This document shows, one piece after another, positions 12,943 through 25,621 of a DNA stretch of 64,000 nucleotides. The notes beneath the pieces were generated by a model. The model worked only from the letters and a program-made list of their open reading frames with translations. It did no database searches and was not told the origin of the DNA. Source of the stretch: Corticium candelabrum (lineage: Eukaryota > Porifera > Homoscleromorpha > Homosclerophorida > Plakinidae). Within the stretch, counting starts at the first letter, position 1, and every line of letters begins with the position of its first letter. The DNA lies in assembly GCF_963422355.1 (NCBI RefSeq), contig NC_085101.1, positions 3,550,590 to 3,614,589 on the forward strand. The letters run 5' to 3'. The position numbers and the translations under genes were made by a program.

Positions 12943-13132
12943 TGTGCTGTATTTGTACTTCTACGCACGCACTGATTCTACACTACGGAAGACTGACGAT
13001 CTATTGCTATAGACACACAGAACTATCGCTGAATGCGGATAACAGACTCTAACAATGCAATTTTGCCCTACGGCTACCTTACACATGTCATCATAACTCC
13101 GCCTCTAACTAATTAGTACCCAATACACCACA
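12943..13132 (-). repeat. 5' LTR of the Gypsy-type element
   Basis: Direct repeat of 8815-8992. It carries about 12 extra bases (GCGGATAACAGA and neighbours) absent from the other LTR. Confidence 0.88.
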
Positions 13133-13571
13133 TCGGTGAATGTATATTGTTGTTAACTAATGCGTATTCAATGCGTTTGGAGTGTAGTGTGTAAAGGCCT
13201 GAAAAATGAAACTTATGCAAATATATAAAAGAGCTAACCATAAGGAGGTCAAGACCTAATTCTGGTGTTTTGAAATGTTTGGGTTTTGGAGAAACTCAGC
13301 TGATAAATAATACAAAATCCTTCCGAGGAAATCTTAAAATACTAAACGTCTTAGAATTTAAACTGACGTTAGGAATAAGTAGCCCAAGCAACTTTCTGTT
13401 GTTTAAATTTAGGGCAATCATTCATAAGGTTAGGAGATTTGAAAAAGTTGAAGACTATCCTATTTGATGTGGACATTCAGCTCTATATCTTCTAATCAAT
13501 TGTTGCAAAATGCTTAGTCAGATCTTAGAGGTATTCTAATTTTACAGTACAATTAAAAGTTAAAATTTACT

Positions 13572-13572
<1 letters not shown>

Positions 13573-13658
<86 letters not shown>

Positions 13659-13696
13659 TTGTCTGTCTATCTATCTGCCTGTCTATCTGTCTGTTT
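13573..13696. repeat. (CTGT)n microsatellite
   Basis: Long uninterrupted run of the tetranucleotide CTGT, degenerating at its right end, about 165 bp upstream of the kinase start codon. Confidence 0.97.
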
Positions 13697-13860
13697 GTAA
13701 GTCTAAATTAAAAGTTGTCTGTTTATGCTCATCATAGTAATATATACGTAAATTTGTGTAATCACTGTATATCTAACACTTATTAAAATAATCTTTATTG
13801 TATGCTTTTACATTTTATGTGTATAATTTCAATGTTAGGTGCTTGTTCCCAAATCCTAGC

Positions 13861-16800
13861 ATGAAGTTGTCTTTGTACCTATTTCTGTCGATTCTCTTCA
13901 CTGCACATTATGAGCTAAACGAAAGCTCATTTCTAAGTCAAAACATGGCAGACGGAGTACAAAAGTCAGTACCAGTAAACACCTCAGGTACTGACTCTTT
14001 AAACAAAGAAAGCAAAGCAAACATAGGTTTCAGCAGTGGTTGTCAGTGTCTCTATGAGTGGGCGTCGTTTGATTCTTGGACTTGCAATACACCACAACTT
14101 TATCCTTTTGGAGCTGTACAATTATTTGTCAAATCGTCGATAGTAACCAAAGAGAGTCTTTACAGGATTCTGCTTTTTGGAGAAATGACAGTATCGCTTA
14201 GCTATGTACCGCCACTTTTCAAACTTCAAACAACAACATGGATTTATTACGAAGAAACAAACTCTTGGAAACCAATTGACAATGCGGCAAACGGACCACC
14301 ACCGATGAACCAACTGCAGTTGGTGACTCTTTGTAGCTCACAGGTCATCATGGTGCAGTTTGATGATACCAACAGCACTTGGATATTTATGTCTAAAGAA
14401 CTAGAATGGAAGCGAGTTACGATTGAAGGTGATGGACCACATGACACGAGTGATATGTTTATTGATCTCTTTGCTGCAGTAGCCGTACAAAATTCGAACT
14501 CTTCTTGCACTTGTAGCGAGGATGTTCTCGTCTTCGTGTTTGAAGTCTCAATATCAATAGCTCAAATTGGTTGGTACAGACTCAGTTGCGTGTCTGAAAA
14601 TACAAGGTATCGTTGGAATAAAATAGGAATCTATACATTTCGTGGCGATCGGACTCAGATAGTTTCAGTTGCTACTCCACCAAAGAAAAAAACACTGCTT
14701 TTCCTCGTCGAGAAATGCATTTGGACATATTCCGTAAAGAAATCAAGTTGGAATAAATCAAATATCTGCTTTCCAGTTGGTCGTACAGCGGATTTCATTT
14801 TCAGACCCGTATTTTTTTCTGATACTGAAGAGATTCTCTTTGTTTTACAGAATCATTCAGTTATTCGACAGTCTTTGCTTAATACATCTGCGCGATACGA
14901 AACCACTTTGGGAGATATTCCGTACATAGAACAAGTGTATGCTGTACGAGTCGTCAGTAATAGGAGAGTGGCAGTTTACTTGTCTGAAGACACATTTACA
15001 CATTGTGGATCAACCACTTGGATTTTAGAAAAAGACGAAATGGCGAGAGTATGGCTTTGGAAGAAAATGAATAAAACTACTTTATTTCCTTCAACTTACG
15101 CATTACAATCTTTTTGGGAAGATACATGTTATCGGATTGTCCCTTCATCGTCTGACCATCCTAGTGCAAGTGATCAACATTCTGTGCCACCAGTCATGTG
15201 GTCTCTGAACATGCACACAATTAAATGGCAAGTACAAGGTCAGCTTAACGTTACAGGAATAAAGTTTAATGAGTGGCATATTTCACAAAGCACGCAAATG
15301 CAGAAAAACGTGTGGCTGATTGTGTCAGACAACTACACGACTTTGATCACGTCGATCGATCACATACAGCAAACAAGATCTTCTATACCACCTAGATCCG
15401 ACTTCACACTAGTTACCATCAATTCATCGTTGGCTCTGCTGTTTGGAGGTATTGATAGCTCTTTTGTAGTATTCAATGATCTTTGGGAATTTTCCCTTAC
15501 AAAAAAGATGTGGAACAAAGTGGACACGACCGAACACGAATGGAGTGTCCCCCCATATCGATGTGGTCATGCTGCAGCAGTCATAGGTTTCGACATGTTT
15601 GTTATTGGTGGTCGTAACCGTAGCTTATACTGTACCCAAGAATTGTGGAAATATAATTCGATGAATAATTCGTGGAGCATTTTGATAGCAAACAACAATT
15701 TTTTACGTTCTACTGTGACAGTCGTGACAGACTGCCGATTTGCTATGATAGCGCAAGCTGAAATGTTATGGATTGTAGCTATTACTGTCTATTCTAATAG
15801 TCGTCACGATTTGAGCGATAGCTTGTGGATGTTTATTCTTCAATTGCAAACGCTAACTCTGATGACTGAAAGACCAACTAGACTAGGAAATAGCGTGGCA
15901 CAATATATTCTTACAACGTCATCTCTGATATTTTGGCAAGAGTATCTAATAGGTTTTGATTCCTTCGGCTTACTGTATATGAAGGTTGGTTGTCCTCGAG
16001 GATTAGCGTCGAGCAACATTTCTCGATTTTCGTGCCACTTCTGCAAGGTTGGATTCTACGCTGATGTGGGGTCGACTGAGTGTAAGAGATGTCCGAACGG
16101 AACTAAAACGAAAAGGGAACGGTCGTCAACGGTGACCGACTGCAACGTTTGCGTCACAGGTTATTGTCGTCATGGGAGATGTTTGGTGGTGAGCAACAGT
16201 GTGACACAAGTTCCCGTATGCACGTGTGCTATCGGTTTCACTGGTTCTCACTGTCAAGACGCAACTTATTATTACATTGGAATGGGAGTTATTCTTGTTA
16301 TAGGTATTATTACTTTACTCGTTATTGTATTATGGCGTATCATAAAAACACGAAGAACACGAGAAACGGTCTTCCGTCGTCACATAAAAACATTAAATGA
16401 TGCGTGGCAGATCGGTTGGGAAGAAATAAGGCTGGAGGACGAAATAGGAGGAGGAGCATCGGGAAGAGTGTGGAAAGCGCAATATCGTGATATGGACGTT
16501 GCTGTAAAAATGCTGATCGGGGACGACGACCCGCAATCGTCGTTGGAATTTGCGCAAGAAATTAAATTTATGCAAACAATGCGTCATCCAAATATTGTAC
16601 TCTTCATCGGAGCGGGTACAACGAGTGCACAAGCACAACCATTTCTTGTGGTCGAGTTTGCGCATCGCGGTTCATTACGTCACTTACTGGATGACGTCAG
16701 TATTGAAATAAATCAAAATCGTAAAATAGCCTTCGCTCTGGACGCTTCAAAAGGAATGGAATTTCTTCATCAATTGGACCCACCGAAAATTCATCGAGAT

Positions 16801-17377
16801 GTGAAGAGTGACAACTTATTAGTTAGTCAGAGTTGGATTGTTAAAGTCGCTGATTTTGGTCTTGGAAAATCTCTTCGTTCTACACGCGAACACCAACAAA
16901 CAGACAGATATATGCCGTTGAATGACAATAATTCACAAACAAATTCAATGTATGAGATGAGAGAAGACTTGTCTAAAGATGGTATTGGGACAGTGAGATG
17001 GAGGGCACCAGAGTTATCACGACGACAGAGCTACGACGGATCCATCGATGTCTACAGGTACTCTGAGACATTTGTATACACTAACACTAATCGATTTCTG
17101 TTGTATTGCATAACATTTGTATATTAGTTTTGGAATTGTGCTCTGGGAGATTTGGTCACGTGGCTTTCCTTACAAGCCGTATCGGTTTGGGTACGAGGTC
17201 GATGACGCCGTGGAAAGAGGCGAGCGTCCTGTCGTTCCAGACGATTGCCCGGATGTGTATGCAACCATTATGCAAGCTTGCTGGGCAGAAAATAATCACG
17301 ACCGACCGTCGTTCAGCGAAGTTGTCAGCTGTCTGGAGAACATACATCTGGACGATGCATGCTTGAGTAACTACTAA
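13861..17377 (+). CDS. Receptor-like kinase: beta-propeller/EGF ectodomain, one TM helix, TKL-like kinase
   Basis: Two exons, 13861-17057 and 17128-17377, are joined across a 70-bp GT-AG intron inside the kinase domain (1148 aa). I chose the ATG at 13861 because it opens a signal peptide (MKLSLYLFLSILFT). Residues about 40-700 form a secreted region with kelch/galactose-oxidase-like repeats (LLFGG, GHAAAVIGFDMFVIGGRNR). A Cys-rich stretch follows (CKVGFYADVGSTECKRCPNG), then an EGF-like segment (CRHGRC...CTCAIGFTGSHC). A single membrane helix lies at about 806-827. The kinase occupies about 855-1140 with GGGASGRVW, K883 in VAVKML, HRDVKSDN (D980), DFG (D998) and RAPELS. All catalytic residues are present. 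The HRDVKSDN loop and overall motif set look more like tyrosine-kinase-like (TKL) kinases than classical receptor tyrosine kinases. It probably phosphorylates targets at the membrane after binding an extracellular ligand. The ligand is unknown. Confidence 0.9.
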
Positions 17378-17719
17378 AACCGGTCCATCCGGACTAGATG
17401 CTAAACTTAGTTGTTGACTCATAAATAGCTTTGCGTTATATAGAGGTAGCAGATAACTACGTAGTATGCTTTTTATGCCTATACTGTCTATCTCATAGAC
17501 TGTCGTCTATTTGCCAAGTCTTACAATTATTCGCCTTTGCTGTAAAGAATGTTTTTAGCGTGTCTGACTCGGTTGTTTTAAAGAATATAATGAACGTATA
17601 ATAGCCACATTTCTTTAATGCTAGAACACACATCTCCAGTTTGCTTTCTTCGCTTCCTAACTAGCCTAACAGTTGTTATGACACCTGCATGGTATTTTGC
17701 CACGCTTTCTCCGTTCTGT

Positions 17720-17812
<93 letters not shown>

Positions 17813-18270
17813 ATCATGCCAGCTAATTCTTCATTTGCAGCCGTATCCTAGCTAATTTACCAGTCTTTGTGTAACAAGGTGTTGCATGCATTGGCTGTAA
17901 CTTGCACACAGACTAGACTGAATTAATCTCGTTTAGAGAAACCAACTTACGATGACAAGACCGAGTGCAAGTTTAGCGATAACAATAAGACTTTGTTAGC
18001 AATAACATTGTTTTTGGCAGTGACACAGTTGTTGTCTACCTGACTGGCAGAGATATAAGACAGTCAGCTGGCAGATCTATTGATGTTTACAAGTAGACCT
18101 CACATGCTTACATTGTTATTGGTCTGTTGCTCCGTCTTTCTGTAGTTACAGGATCGTTATTGTCTATTATTAACCTTATGGATATTGATATGCGAATGTC
18201 GTGTTGACGTGTGATCACGTGCGTTAGTAAGCCACACGTAAGTCTAACCCTATGGCTATATAGTGGCATT
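17378..18270. other. 3' flank of the kinase gene and (GT)n tract
   Basis: No coding signal. A (GT)n microsatellite occupies about 17721-17813. No perfect AATAAA was found in the first 250 bp after the stop. Confidence 0.5.
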
Positions 18271-18274
18271 GAGT

Positions 18275-18532
<258 letters not shown>

Positions 18533-18889
18533 TATATTAGTGGGTGTATAATTAGGATGTGATGTAGGGAGATGAGCTACAATGGATAAAATAAGTATAC
18601 ATACATCCATACATACACGTAATTTTAAAAACAAATTTTTAAATTGTATTACACTTTTTGGAAATGAAATCTCGCAACGTTATAAAGCTATAGCTACAAA
18701 TCATCATGCATCTACCACAACAAGCACGCGCTCTCGAGCAATTAGGAAATGTCCGTAGTAGCACAAAATTAATGCCATAATCTTTAGTACAACCGAAATA
18801 GTATTTCGTACACAGAGCACGACTAATACATCAACCAGTATAATTAACAAATATATTTCTATAGACTTACACAATCTGCATGTGTACTT

Positions 18890-19650
18890 TAATTTTTTGA
18901 CACTTTGGAAGAGGGCTCCATTTGCCGTTTGTGCAGACCACCCTACGATTACCAACCATTACATGCATAACCTAGGTAACAGTAATAATACACTTCATCT
19001 CCGGATAGTAAGTGATTACCACCATGAGCAAACGGTCCTGGGATAGAGCAGTCTACAAGAAAAATATCTTTACACGAGACCACTAATGAACTAACCTGCC
19101 AAGTATTTACTCTCTTTGACGCAAACTGGACGATATCCAACCCACTCTCCATTGAGACATTTTAGCTCCAAATGTCCGTAAAGGTAGTATCCTTTGGAGC
19201 ACGAATATGTGGCAGTTAGAACACCTGTATTGACTTGACCAAATTTGGGCGCCAAACAATTGTTGGCAAACTATGTAAATGCATTTTGTACTTTATTAAC
19301 ATAATAGTGACCGGTTGTGGCTTTTACTTAGTACGCAAATTGGGTCGGAACCAGTCCAGCTGCCATTGATACAATGCCGATTTTCGCTTCCATGCAAGTA
19401 GTACGGATTATCACACAAGTATCTTACAGAGAAGTTACCTAGCCCTATGATGGCCAGGCCATGAGCAGGATTGGCCAAATTTGAACACTTAGGAGGCACT
19501 AAATAGATCAAAGAGACAATTAAATAGATACATTTACGGCTACATTCTTATTCCCTCACACCAGCGTAGACACTCACACACGCCTACACGCGGCCACTCA
19601 CACACGCCTACACACGCCACTCACCCACCCACCCACATTCACACAGACAC

Positions 19651-19694
<44 letters not shown>

Positions 19695-20515
19695 TTTATA
19701 CATTCTATAGGAGGTCCATCCCATTGACGAGATTCATTACATCGAATTAGAGAATCTCCCTTCGCCCCGATACCCATCGTTGCAATGGTAGACAGCTATG
19801 TCGTTCTCTAAGTTTACATCAGCATGACCGTTCTCAGGATCGACAGGAATAGCACACTCTAACAAAAACACCAATTTATTGTTTTTGTAAGAGTAAGCAA
19901 CAATACCCTTGCATCTTACTTTTTAAACACACTGGCTCCCAAAGATTCCAGCCGTGACCTTGAAAACAACGTCTATCACGTCGACCCTTCAGTCTGTATC
20001 CTTTGTGGCACGAGTATTGGGCATTTAGAGCAGTCTGGTTGACGAATCAGTTCTCGGGATTCTCTAACCTCGGACAACCTGTTTGCAAAAAAGGAAAGAA
20101 ATCTCTTTAGCGATCCCAATGTTAGATCTACAAACATAATAATTGTCTTACATGGTGTGCATGTAGGCGGATATCTAGGACTCCAACCAAAAACAGTTCA
20201 TCGCATTGTTCTACGTCCGTTCAACTTGTACCCTTCGTTGCATGTGAATGTGGCTACTGGACGTTGCAATTTGACCTTTCCATTATCAGGATTCTTTGGA
20301 TTGGGACAAACTACACAATAAGAAGACAACTTGCCAATAAATATATTCATTCTTCATTGTTCCATATTTCTTCTTTCCAATTGGACTAAACTGGTTTGTG
20401 TCAACTAGGTCCTAGACTCAATATAAACTGTATACATCTCACGTAAAGTGGAAGGAAGAGAACAAATCACGACAGCCATCAGCAGCAGCAAAAAGATCTT
20501 TGTCATACGCAGCAT
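18890..20515 (-). pseudogene. Secreted sushi (CCP) repeat gene, pseudogene
   Basis: A signal-peptide exon starts at 20515 (MLRMTKIFLLLLMAVVICS; donor at 20443). It is followed on the minus strand by single-CCP exons at about 20152-20310, 19920-20078, 19702-19858, 19328-19498, 19100-19260 and 18890-19060. Each encodes the sushi pattern NPxNG..V, Y.C..GY.L.G....C, W....P.C, and the 159-bp exons are phase 1-1, as in true CCP genes. Damage is clear. The CCP at 20152-20310 has TGA where the third Cys is expected. The CCP at 19920-20078 has TGA after NPEN. The exons near 19.75 and 18.95 kb are frameshifted. No catalytic domain follows. It is probably a dead relative of the sushi genes at 47-61 kb; a functional gene with assembly errors is less likely given four separate lesions. 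Confidence 0.8.
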
Positions 20516-20571
20516 TGGTGGGGTATCACTTGACACGTACCGCAAATCAAAGATGCTTCTCCTCTTTGCAG

Positions 20572-20598
20572 CACTATATATATATATATATATATATA
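20572..20598. repeat. (TA)n microsatellite
   Basis: Short TA run upstream of the sushi pseudogene start. Confidence 0.9.
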
Positions 20599-21066
20599 GG
20601 CTAAGTTACTTCCACTACAACAAAGGCTTTACCGGTACTGGCACTGAGGTCAACTGGATATCCGCACTAGTCCTATCCTATAGTACGCTTCCGTCTTTCT
20701 GGATGTCTGTATGGATGGATGTCTTTAACGCGCCAATCGACACGACGCCGCTCTCGAATCGTCGCAAAATTCGGCGGCCCGATCGAGTTCGGCCGTCCGA
20801 GACGAACGGTCGAGTCGGATTTCGCCCGGATAGCCTCCAACGGCCAGAAACGAGACTTTGGCGGCCTGAAATTAGATGCGTTGGCATGTTTGTTCAATTA
20901 GCCGAGTATGCGGATGTGACATGCGCGCATGCCACTGTACGCCATCCTCTAATTCCCAGAGTGCAAGATGCAACCGCTCCAGTCGCAGTGAGTCCGCTCA
21001 CTGGGCCTGTGCATCTTTTATTCTGGATCCTTCGTCCAAACACGGGATCCGAAAGATTTCTTACAA

Positions 21067-21261
21067 ATGGGATCCGAGCCGTCTGCTGATCCCGACCGCT
21101 TTAACCTCTTCATCGATAACAATGCAACGTCTCTACGCTTACTCCAGCAGTTGTACGGCCGCTCTCTTTACAGCGACGTGGAGGTCATCATTTGCAAAAT
21201 GCCTTTCACTGTGCCAAATGCACCGAAACATGTCACAGATAACTATTTTTGCAGACTCTAA
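21067..21261 (+). pseudogene. Possible N-terminal fragment of a BTB-domain gene
   Basis: A 64-codon ORF begins MGSEPSADPDRF and contains LLQQLYGRSLYSDVEVII. This resembles the first helix and strand of a BTB/POZ domain (LxxLYxxxxxSDVxxxV). The domain is cut short after about 20 more residues and no continuing exon was found. About 300 bp upstream, 20730-20890 is unusually rich in CpG, as a promoter might be. It could be a truncated gene or a chance match. Confidence 0.3.
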
Positions 21262-21726
21262 AAAATGAAAGTAGACAACAGAACAAGTTTAGAGTCCCTG
21301 CGTTGTTTCCTGGCTTTACTACAAAAGGGATCGCTTTTGCAAGAAATTTATTCCAAAAGGGATCCGACATGAAAGCACGTTCTCGTGAGATCAACTATGC
21401 TCCAACTTCCTGCAACGGTCAATAGATTTTAAATGAGAGTTTGTTCATGCACTAAGTACTGCTGAAACACGATATAAATAATGATGTGTCAGTATGACCG
21501 CGGGGTGCACCAGTGGAATTGGACTAGAAAATGCCTAACGTACCTACTGCACCATTGCTGCGATTCATGCAATTAGTATATGTGTACACGCACGATCTAG
21601 AAGGCTACATCTAAAATTAATTAGGGTATCTACAGTGACAAAAGTAATACTTACGGAAATTATGAAAGCTACGAAGCTTCAAAGCAATAGATACTAAGAA
21701 TTTTAGAATACGCTGTCAGATTCATT

Positions 21727-22660
21727 CTCGACGGTAACGGGAACAGACGATGTCAGAATGGAGTATTGTCTGCTACTCACCCTTACTGCGTTAGAAGTAA
21801 GCGAGTCGCGTTTCCAGCTCGTCTCCTCCCCAAACTAGTGAAAGAAATGTTTCTCTCTAGTTAAAGTTTGCCAAGGACTTCGTGATCCTGCAAACGGTGA
21901 TGTCAGGCTTTCAAATAACAGCAACATTGCAACTAAAATCTGCAATTCAGGCTACACACTAGTCGGTGATCGACAAAGAACGTGCTCTGATGGCGACTGG
22001 AGTGGGATGCAACCGTCGTGCGTACAGAGCAAGAAAACCTGTTTGAAAACTGACGTGCACGTTAAGTCAACCTTTCTGTCTTTCAGTTTTGATTCCTTGT
22101 CCAATACTTAGGAACCCCACTAATGGCCGCGTCCAACAGACCTGCGTTCAAGCTGTATACACTTGCAATCAAGGCTTTAGTCGTCAAGGTTTTCAAAGGC
22201 GAACATGCAAGAATGGCGTCTGGTCTGGAGTGGAAGACAGCTGTTATGCGTTCGAAGTAGATCGACACATCTTTCTTGCGTCACCACGCAAGATGAGATC
22301 ATTACTTTAAAGTCGATTTTTGTGATTTTAGATTGCCCGGGACTTGATAGGTCCGAAAACGGCAATGTCGACCTGTTGAGGAACTCTGCAACGTACTCGT
22401 GTAACCGTGACTACGAGCTAAGCGGCAACAGTATGCCTACCTGCACAAACGGAAACTGGCTGGAACAAGAGCCCTCATCCATAAGAGGCAAGCTGTAGTC
22501 ACATGACGCTTTGTAAAATATATCACGTTTATTTCCATACATTCTAGCATCCGTTTGTGTATCGATGGAGACGAATGGCGTGATCTATGCAACCAGCTCT
22601 GCACTTGTGTAGGAGGACGGCCTCAGTCCTGCCGTGAAAGAAAGGACATCGAGTCAATGA
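21727..22660 (+). pseudogene. Truncated relic of the sushi-tyrosinase gene
   Basis: On the plus strand this region aligns with exons 6 (3' part) to 10 (5' part) of the two sushi-tyrosinase genes at 47-61 kb. Pieces are about 21727-21797 (end of CCP5), 21861-22029 (CCP6), 22087-22257 (CCP7, with an extra 5 bp that shifts the frame), 22332-22487 (CCP8, last Cys changed to Ser in PSSIRG) and 22548-22660 (Cys-rich module, WRDLCNQLCTCVGGRPQ). The homology stops right after the block RKDIESMT, so the copper-binding domain is absent. The donor after CCP6 is GC instead of GT. The relic shows that CCP6-CCP7-CCP8-Cys-rich is an old unit and not an assembly accident of the later duplication. Confidence 0.85.
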
Positions 22661-23924
22661 CGTGTGTAATACGTGAGAATGACAGCTGCTGTCATTCTGA
22701 TGCAGTGCACGGTACTATTACAGGAATGCCGCATGTGCATGTCTACTAACTGTCAGGCCGCAGATTTAGAAAGCGGCAGTTAGGTCACGTGCCCCCTTCA
22801 CAAACGTCCTCAATTGGTCTAGCTAAGTATAACATTTCTCTCCTCAATCGCAGGGTTTACCTCGCAACGCTACAAAAATAGAAATATAAGCAAAGTGTAG
22901 TGCCATAGCTTCCCTACGTCCTGGGAATGACTATATCAGGGATATAATAAATCGAATTTTGTATAACCAAATTCGTGTTCAAGAAAGAGCATGACAGTAC
23001 TGTAGTGACTATAACAGAAAATTATGTCATTACTAAATTCTTTGCCCAAACATAACTTGTGTTAACTTGCATTAACTTGCTTTAGAACACTAATAAATTA
23101 ATATACATGTATGGCCGTATACAACTTGTTCATAATTACACCTGTTCAAATATCGAGTCACGAGTGTGTGACATCATAAATTTGATGATGCCATCGTACT
23201 TGTAGTCGCTTGATCCTCCCTAGGCCCTACACCCAAACTCAGGCCAATGGCTGCGCGCAACCAAGAATGTGGTCTGGGTACGCAATGAAATTAATGTAAT
23301 GACCTCGTTCGCGTACGGTAGCGTAGAAGACTAGATTAAACAGAAATTAGCGCGCAATGAAGTGTTAACTGCCTAACGCTTTTGCAGCTAGCTGAGTGCT
23401 ACAACTAGAAATTGCATGCAAGTCATGTCGTAGCCGTCCTACGAGGGTTCAGTATTTTTTCGGACGGGAAACTAACTATACATGTTCATGTTACCTGATA
23501 ATCGCATGTTTCTTGGAACAGAGTTGACGAAGAACTTCTCAAAGAAACTAGCACGTGACCTACACGTGAAGCCTTGATAACCAGACCTTGTTTGGCGCTC
23601 CAGTTTCAAGTGATACTGAATTACCAAGGCTTTTAGTGCTATAGATAGAGATGATAACGCGGTAGATAGACAAACATTTTTTCTTTGCCTGTTTTGCGTT
23701 TGAACAAATGAATACGTATACATACGCTTTGCAAGACGGGGACAGGACAAAACATGTATGACTACGAGATCATTTCTAGGCTATCAGCTATGATAGTTAA
23801 AGAAAATCCGGAACTTTTTGTTGGTTGTGGAAGTCATTCAGAGACAAAACAGACATTTTACGGTTTACAAAAAGTCAGAAGTAGGTAAAGACTGAAGAAA
23901 GCGAGTACTCGTATAGAGTGGATA

Positions 23925-23959
<35 letters not shown>

Positions 23960-24235
23960 CGCGCGTCTGTGTGAGTGAGTGAGTGTGCATGTTTGTGTGT
24001 GCGTCCGCAAGCTCAATAAGTGTAAATTTCGCAAGACCACCTCTCGTCGACGTGACGGTGTAGCATGCATGGATAAGAAACTGACCAACCAACTTCCTAT
24101 AGTTTATTAGAGAATCCAGACTCAGTGCAAGGTAGCTTGTGCTTGAGAGGTCTCACAGTGTTTTGTAGTTGATTCAATATGTTTATCCCAAGGTATTACT
24201 TTGCTTTAGCGTGATGCTGTACTGTGGTGCATGTG
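22658..24235 (+). repeat. Segment R, copy A (paired with 44857-46905)
   Basis: About 1.57 kb of non-coding sequence aligns in the same orientation with 44857-46905. Shared landmarks include GACAGCTGCTGTCATT near the left end, CCTCAATTGGTCTAGCTAAG, and GTTTTGTAGTTGATTCA near the right end. The second copy carries a 579-bp insertion. No conserved ORF spans the pair. The unit adjoins sushi-tyrosinase sequence at both loci. Confidence 0.85.
23924..23990. repeat. (GT)n microsatellite within segment R
   Basis: GT run with degenerate GTGAGT and GCGC pieces. A longer equivalent occurs at 46629-46730 in the other copy. Confidence 0.9.
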
Positions 24236-24460
24236 TGCATGCACGTTTGCTTGCATGTCTGTCTAGCTGCGTCAAAACGTGGTTGTGTTTAGGCACAATT
24301 GTGACACAATGCGACCAGCATATCACTAGGTGCACAACTGTGTTTACTAGGAAGGATACATATAGATCTAATCAAAGTTATTCTAAACATGACTAAAAAT
24401 CTATATCAATGCAGTATGTCTCTTTAACAATATGGTTATACTTCGGTCGACCGTATATTT

Positions 24461-24540
24461 ATGTATTCCACTTACTAACTCACAAATTATGTATTCCACT
24501 TACTAACTCACAAATTATGTATTCCACTTACTAACTTAGT
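24461..24540. repeat. 28-bp tandem repeat, three copies
   Basis: The unit ATGTATTCCACTTACTAACT plus eight bases begins at 24461, 24489 and 24517. The last copy is partly diverged. Confidence 0.9.
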
Positions 24541-24607
24541 AACTTAATTAGCTAACAGTTTACCCATCTAGGTGTATATAGTATTATTACATTCATTCAG
24601 CGGATTG

Positions 24608-25551
24608 CTAGACAGCAGACATCGCCAAGTCGTCGCCTAAACGTGTAGTCGCTCCAACTCTTGCGTTTGGCTCGCTGTCAATTACTTCATTACCATCCGG
24701 GACATTGGCGACACCCTCCGGTTTTTCAGATATCATCCCTTGTTTCTTTCTCATTCTATCTCTCCATCGTTGTGGAATCATGGAAGATGGATTTCTGTCC
24801 CTATTGTCATAAATTTTCCCTAGAGCAGCAACGAGATGAAAGCTCGATGATTGAGACTTCACAAAGCCTTTATTCTTCTGCACTTGCGCATAAGCGGCGC
24901 CCTCAAAATTCGTCACGTCGAGCCCTATAGTTAAACGCAACAGAAAAATGTTGTGTAGTATTGATGACGGCTGTTATATTGAACGCCACGTACCTTTTCT
25001 TTCACAATCAGGAGAGACACGGAGAATGTCGAGGCACGTCAGAATTCCAAATACGAGACTACTCCAAATCAGAGTCCACAGGATTATGACCAAGAGACCA
25101 AGAAAATTCCAGCCTATTAGAACCATCGATACTTTGTCGTGTCTGTAGAATAATCCGAGGTCGTGATGAAGAAACGGAACTGCGATGACTCCCCACGCTC
25201 CGCCTCCAAAATGAACTACAATAGACCGGCAGTTATGAATGCAGTAGATTGCTCATGTAAAATGTCGTAATTTAATTATTTCTAAAAAAAATTTCCAACT
25301 TCTTTGACAAGTAACTCTGTAACGCCAGATTCGCATTGCTTGACATTCTTTGGGTTAGACTAGTTAGCATTCTATTGCAGTGCAACAAGTCTTCAAGGTT
25401 TGGCATGCGAGTTGTTTCTGATTTGTACACCAGACCTCCCGGAACGGTACAGTACTATTGTTCAAGAAAAAAATTTGTTAGTCAGTGATTAATTGTTAAA
25501 TAAATCGACAGCAATATACGAGCACGCAAATAAATTGTCGTGTATAGTGAC

Positions 25552-25621
<70 letters not shown>

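Larger units (their letters stand above)
8815..13132 (-). mobile_element. Ty3/Gypsy-type LTR retrotransposon, degenerate
   Basis: Two similar direct repeats of about 178 and 190 bp (8815-8992 and 12943-13132) bound the element. In the minus-strand sense each begins TGTGGTGTAT and ends near GCACA. Next to the left (3') LTR lies a purine-rich tract (minus-strand AAGGAGGGAGGAA at about 8993-9006), a good polypurine tract. Internal to the right (5') LTR the minus strand reads TTGGCGACGAGG, typical of the primer-binding region of this group. Gag zinc knuckle, protease, reverse transcriptase, RNase H and integrase blocks follow in that order, which places it in Ty3/Gypsy. Many stops and frameshifts interrupt it. 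No clear target-site duplication was found. Confidence 0.9.

Noticed and set aside
20152..20310. In-frame TGA at a Cys position in a sushi domain, which could suggest selenocysteine
   Set aside because: A second exon of the same gene has a TGA at a non-Cys position and two others are frameshifted. No SECIS-like hairpin was recognised. Pseudogene decay is simpler.
20448..21089. 213-codon plus-strand ORF across the CpG-rich region
   Set aside because: It overlaps the antisense signal-peptide exon and a (TA)n tract and has no domain. CpG-rich sequence has few stops, so a long ORF is expected by chance.
22662..24220. Segment R as a coding gene
   Set aside because: ORFs in its two copies do not correspond to each other and differ by indels out of frame, so there is no sign of protein constraint.
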